A DNA stretch of 7,283 bases. Origin: JBAZYZ01 sp964361185 (GTDB lineage Bacteria; Patescibacteriota; Minisyncoccia; Phycocordibacterales; VMEP01). The notes beneath the pieces are model-generated. The model had not been told where the DNA came from, did not search any database, and was given only the letters and a program-made list of their open reading frames with translations. The DNA lies in assembly GCA_964361185.1 (NCBI GenBank), contig CAYHZS010000039.1, positions 1 to 7,283 of the forward strand, in the 5' to 3' direction. Shown here piece after piece: positions 5,309-7,283 of this stretch (positions are counted from its first letter, which is position 1; every line of letters begins with the position of its first letter). Made by a program: the position numbers and the translations under genes.

Positions 5309-5428
5309 ACCCTGTTAAATAGACCAGTGGTCTAATCCAGCCGTAAGTACTGGAGATTAAGTTTGCTAAAGATTGTTTTATAATTTGCCCTGCCTTGACC
5401 AGCTTACGGCTGGATTATTTAACAGGGT
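5309..5428. repeat. Long imperfect inverted repeat in the rpsU leader (regulatory RNA or MITE-like)
   Basis: The outer arms ACCCTGTTAAAT (5309-5320) and ATTTAACAGGGT (5417-5428) are perfect complements, as are the inner arms AATCCAGCCGTAAG (5334-5347) and CTTACGGCTGGATT (5403-5416). On the right the two blocks are continuous. On the left they are separated by a 13-nt self-palindrome (5321-5333). After a 2-nt bulge the stem continues with CTGG (5350-5353) against CCAG (5399-5402). This gives about 30 bp of pairing around a 45-nt AT-rich loop. The repeat occupies most of the space between the hisS stop and the rpsU start. In the minus-strand RNA it would hide the rpsU ribosome-binding region. 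I cannot match it to a known riboswitch or ribosomal-protein leader. A small non-autonomous mobile element with terminal inverted repeats is the main alternative, although no clear target-site duplication is visible. Confidence 0.75.
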
Positions 5429-5478
5429 GAACAGAAACACCTTAACACAAGAGCCCGCCATTCGCAAGATTTTAGCAG

Positions 5479-6855
5479 TTATTTGATTTTCTTTAAGTAC
5501 TCCGCCAGCTCTTCTATCTTAACGCTTTCTTGAGAGCGCTTTTCCATTTCCCGAACTAGAACCGAGCCTTCAAGCGCTTCTTTTTGTCCGAAAATTATCA
5601 CGTAAGGAATGGCCAGATGTTCGGCTGTTCCCAATTGCGCGGTTATGCTGTCCTTGGACAGGGCCTGCATTGTGGGTATGCGCGCTTTGCGGAGAATTTC
5701 AATTATGGAGAGGCTTTTCAATTTTGCCTCAAATCCGAGCTGAATAAAATAAACTTTTGGTTTTTTCAGTATTCTGGGGGAGAGTTTTTTGTGATTTGGC
5801 GAAAGAATAATCCTGTCCATTCCTATGGAACTCCCGACAGATGGTACGTCCTTCTTGCTACCTAGGGCTCTTGCCAGATAATCGTATCTTCCACCGCCGG
5901 CTATGACCAAAGGGGTAAGGATTTCTTGCTCCACCTCCGGTATCTCGGCGCTTGCTGTAACCATTTCCGCCTCTTTCTTAGCACTTTTCTTATCTTCTTT
6001 TTTGTCGTTTGGCATCTCCAGAATTTCAAAAACTGTTCTTGTGTAATAGGAAAGTCCGCGGACTAGATTTTTATTGATGCGGTAGGAAATTCCCATCTCC
6101 TCAAGATATTCCAGCACCTCTTTAAAATGCGCCTTACAGTCGTGGCAAAGATACGAAATTGAATCAGGAGCGCTTTCTTTAAGAGGGGAGCATTTCGGAT
6201 TTTTGCAGTCCAAGACGCGCATCGGGTTTATTCGTAGCCGGTCTTTGCAGTTTGAGCAGATGACATCCGAGTGTTTCTTATAGTAGCTCACAAGCTCGCG
6301 GAGATACGCAGGACGGCATTCCTTGTCTCCTATGGAATTTATGTCCAGAATCATGTTTTCAAAACCGGCATCGCTTAGTATGGTCACCGTGGTGCGTATG
6401 ATAATGGCGTCAGCGATGCTTTTTTCCGCCCCCAAAATTTCGATACCGAACTGATAAAATTCCCGGAAGCGTCCCCGCTGAGTATTCTCGTGCCTGAAGA
6501 ACGGTCCGCTGTAGTAGAGCATTACTGGCTGGGGTAGCGACTGCATCCCGCGCTCTATGTAGGAACGCATCACTCCGGCTGTGCCTTCGGGACGCATGGC
6601 AAGATGATCTCCGCCCTTGGTCTTGAGCGTGTACATTTCTTTGTCTATCATGTCCGTGCCTTCTCCGACACTCGCGGTAAAAACATCTTCCTTCTCAAGT
6701 ATCGGGGTTTCGATAGGTTTGAATCCGTAATAAATGGCAACCTCCTGCGCTTTTTCAAATAGCCCCTGGTAGGCGTAATATTCCTCGTCAATTATGTCAC
6801 GCATTCCCTTAGGGGAAGTGAATGATGTCTTTTTTTCTTTTTTTTGTGCGGTCAT
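5479..6855 (-). CDS. hisS: Histidine--tRNA ligase
   Basis: Class II aminoacyl-tRNA synthetase that charges tRNA-His with histidine in the cytoplasm. The protein has 458 residues. Motif 1 includes GFKPIETPILE at 44-54. Motif 2 is RHENTQRGRFREFYQF at 121-136. The histidine-binding loop LVRGLSYYTRTVFEI is at 264-278, followed by GGGRYDYL at 320-327. Motif 3 is GSSIGMDRI at 341-349. The C-terminal anticodon-binding domain runs from about 366 to 458. The insertion domain carries Cys200-x2-Cys203, Cys217-x4-Cys222 and Cys237-x2-Cys240, a possible metal site, around the family block RLRINPMRVLDCK. A charged stretch of about 35 residues (280-314, rich in Lys, Glu and Asp) sits between the histidine loop and GGGRYD and is longer than usual. 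The gene starts 12 nt after lepB ends, so the two are probably one operon. No Shine-Dalgarno site is visible. Confidence 0.97.
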   Translation of the reverse strand: MTAQKKEKKTSFTSPKGMRDIIDEEYYAYQGLFEKAQEVAIYYGFKPIETPILEKEDVFTASVGEGTDMIDKEMYTLKTKGGDHLAMRPEGTAGVMRSYIERGMQSLPQPVMLYYSGPFFRHENTQRGRFREFYQFGIEILGAEKSIADAIIIRTTVTILSDAGFENMILDINSIGDKECRPAYLRELVSYYKKHSDVICSNCKDRLRINPMRVLDCKNPKCSPLKESAPDSISYLCHDCKAHFKEVLEYLEEMGISYRINKNLVRGLSYYTRTVFEILEMPNDKKEDKKSAKKEAEMVTASAEIPEVEQEILTPLVIAGGGRYDYLARALGSKKDVPSVGSSIGMDRIILSPNHKKLSPRILKKPKVYFIQLGFEAKLKSLSIIEILRKARIPTMQALSKDSITAQLGTAEHLAIPYVIIFGQKEALEGSVLVREMEKRSQESVKIEELAEYLKKIK

Positions 6856-6867
6856 TTTGCGGAACGG

Positions 6868-7283
6868 CTAATTGTTAATAAACCCGGGGAATAAATCGAT
6901 TTTATTAAACGGGAAAAGGCGGAGTATTGCTCTGCCGACAATGTGATCTTTTGGCACAGGGCCGATAAAACGGGAATCAAGCGAGACTGGGCGGTTGTCA
7001 CCCATGACGAAATATTCGTTTTCTCCGATTGTCGTATTAAAATCATCAGTACTTCTGTTTATTACGTAGGCTTCGTTCAAGCTCTTGCTTTCATCGCCCG
7101 AGACTTCTTTTACCGAGATTACTCCGCCAACACTTTTTATGGTATCTCCTGGCAAGCCGATGACCCGTTTTATCAGATACTCGTCTCCTTGCCGAGGTTT
7201 TTTCAAAATAATGTCATCCCCGCGCTTCTGAGTCTCAAACCGGTAAGTGATTTCGTCAATAATTAGATACTGTCCGGTTTCAA
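6868..7283 (-). CDS. lepB: Signal peptidase I, C-terminal part (5' end outside window)
   Basis: Membrane-bound serine protease with a Ser/Lys dyad that removes signal peptides from exported proteins on the outer face of the membrane. The visible 137 residues are the C-terminal part, and the frame stays open to the right edge. The catalytic lysine is in EYLIKRVIGLPGD (Lys codon 7170-7168). The later family box reads GDNRPVSLDSRFIGPV, followed by VGRAILRLFP. Upstream, the sequence before the lysine contains GDDIILKKP, also typical of the family. The catalytic serine and the N-terminal membrane segment must lie beyond the window. A TTG at 7206-7204 could be taken as a start, but conserved sequence continues above it, so it is an internal leucine. 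The TAG stop is 12 nt before hisS. Confidence 0.95.
   Translation of the reverse strand, partial: ETGQYLIIDEITYRFETQKRGDDIILKKPRQGDEYLIKRVIGLPGDTIKSVGGVISVKEVSGDESKSLNEAYVINRSTDDFNTTIGENEYFVMGDNRPVSLDSRFIGPVPKDHIVGRAILRLFPFNKIDLFPGFINN

Noticed and set aside
5309..5428. The rpsU-leader repeat as a rho-independent terminator of hisS
   Set aside because: Neither strand has a U-run after the stem, and the loop is about 45 nt long, which is unsuitable for a terminator hairpin.
6868..7206. lepB as a complete short gene starting at TTG 7206
   Set aside because: The frame continues upstream to the window edge with family-typical sequence, and the short form would lack the catalytic serine, so this is a gene cut by the window edge.

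Overview
The window looks like a piece of a candidate-phyla-radiation (Patescibacteria, probably Parcubacteria-like) bacterial chromosome. This is an inference from several things. The housekeeping genes are compact and mostly lack Shine-Dalgarno sequences. An ftsA-ftsZ pair stands alone, without the rest of a division/cell-wall cluster. bS21 sits next to YbeY. A four-helix-bundle 'intervening sequence' gene has been dropped between two genes. The standard bacterial code is used: TGA is the stop of ybeY and Trp is TGG.

Layout. All of the recognisable housekeeping genes are on the minus strand and read from right to left: lepB (5' end missing, 7283-6868), hisS (6855-5479), a 172-nt gap filled mostly by a long folded inverted repeat, rpsU (5306-5046), ybeY (5016-4618), an AT-rich gap with a perfect palindrome, ftsA (4464-3286, GTG start), a 195-nt leader with a probable promoter and operator-like repeat, ftsZ (3090-1942), a 418-bp element bounded by inverted repeats that carries a four-helix-bundle gene (1902-1534), and a thioredoxin-reductase-like flavoprotein gene (1504-557). 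On the plus strand, one small gene (170-502) encodes an unrecognised basic protein with a four-cysteine cluster. It converges on the reductase gene, and a hairpin at 530-555 with T-runs on both strands ends both transcripts.

How the genes fit together. lepB-hisS are 12 nt apart and probably co-transcribed: protein export processing and histidyl-tRNA charging. rpsU-ybeY are 29 nt apart and pair a small-subunit ribosomal protein with the rRNA-processing endonuclease. FtsA is the membrane anchor for the FtsZ ring, and FtsZ keeps the C-terminal peptide that binds FtsA. The reductase gene has no thioredoxin or peroxiredoxin gene beside it here.

The most unusual signals are non-coding. (1) A 120-bp imperfect inverted repeat ends 2 nt before the rpsU start codon and would bury its ribosome-binding region. 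(2) The four-helix-bundle gene is tightly packaged between two-block inverted repeats, like a small mobile element. (3) A perfect 13-bp inverted repeat lies inside the ybeY coding region. (4) A perfect 14-bp palindrome lies in the ftsA leader. (5) A 9-bp inverted repeat overlaps the putative ftsZ promoter. The small Cys4 protein on the plus strand is the main protein of unknown function. No tRNA, rRNA or CRISPR array was seen.
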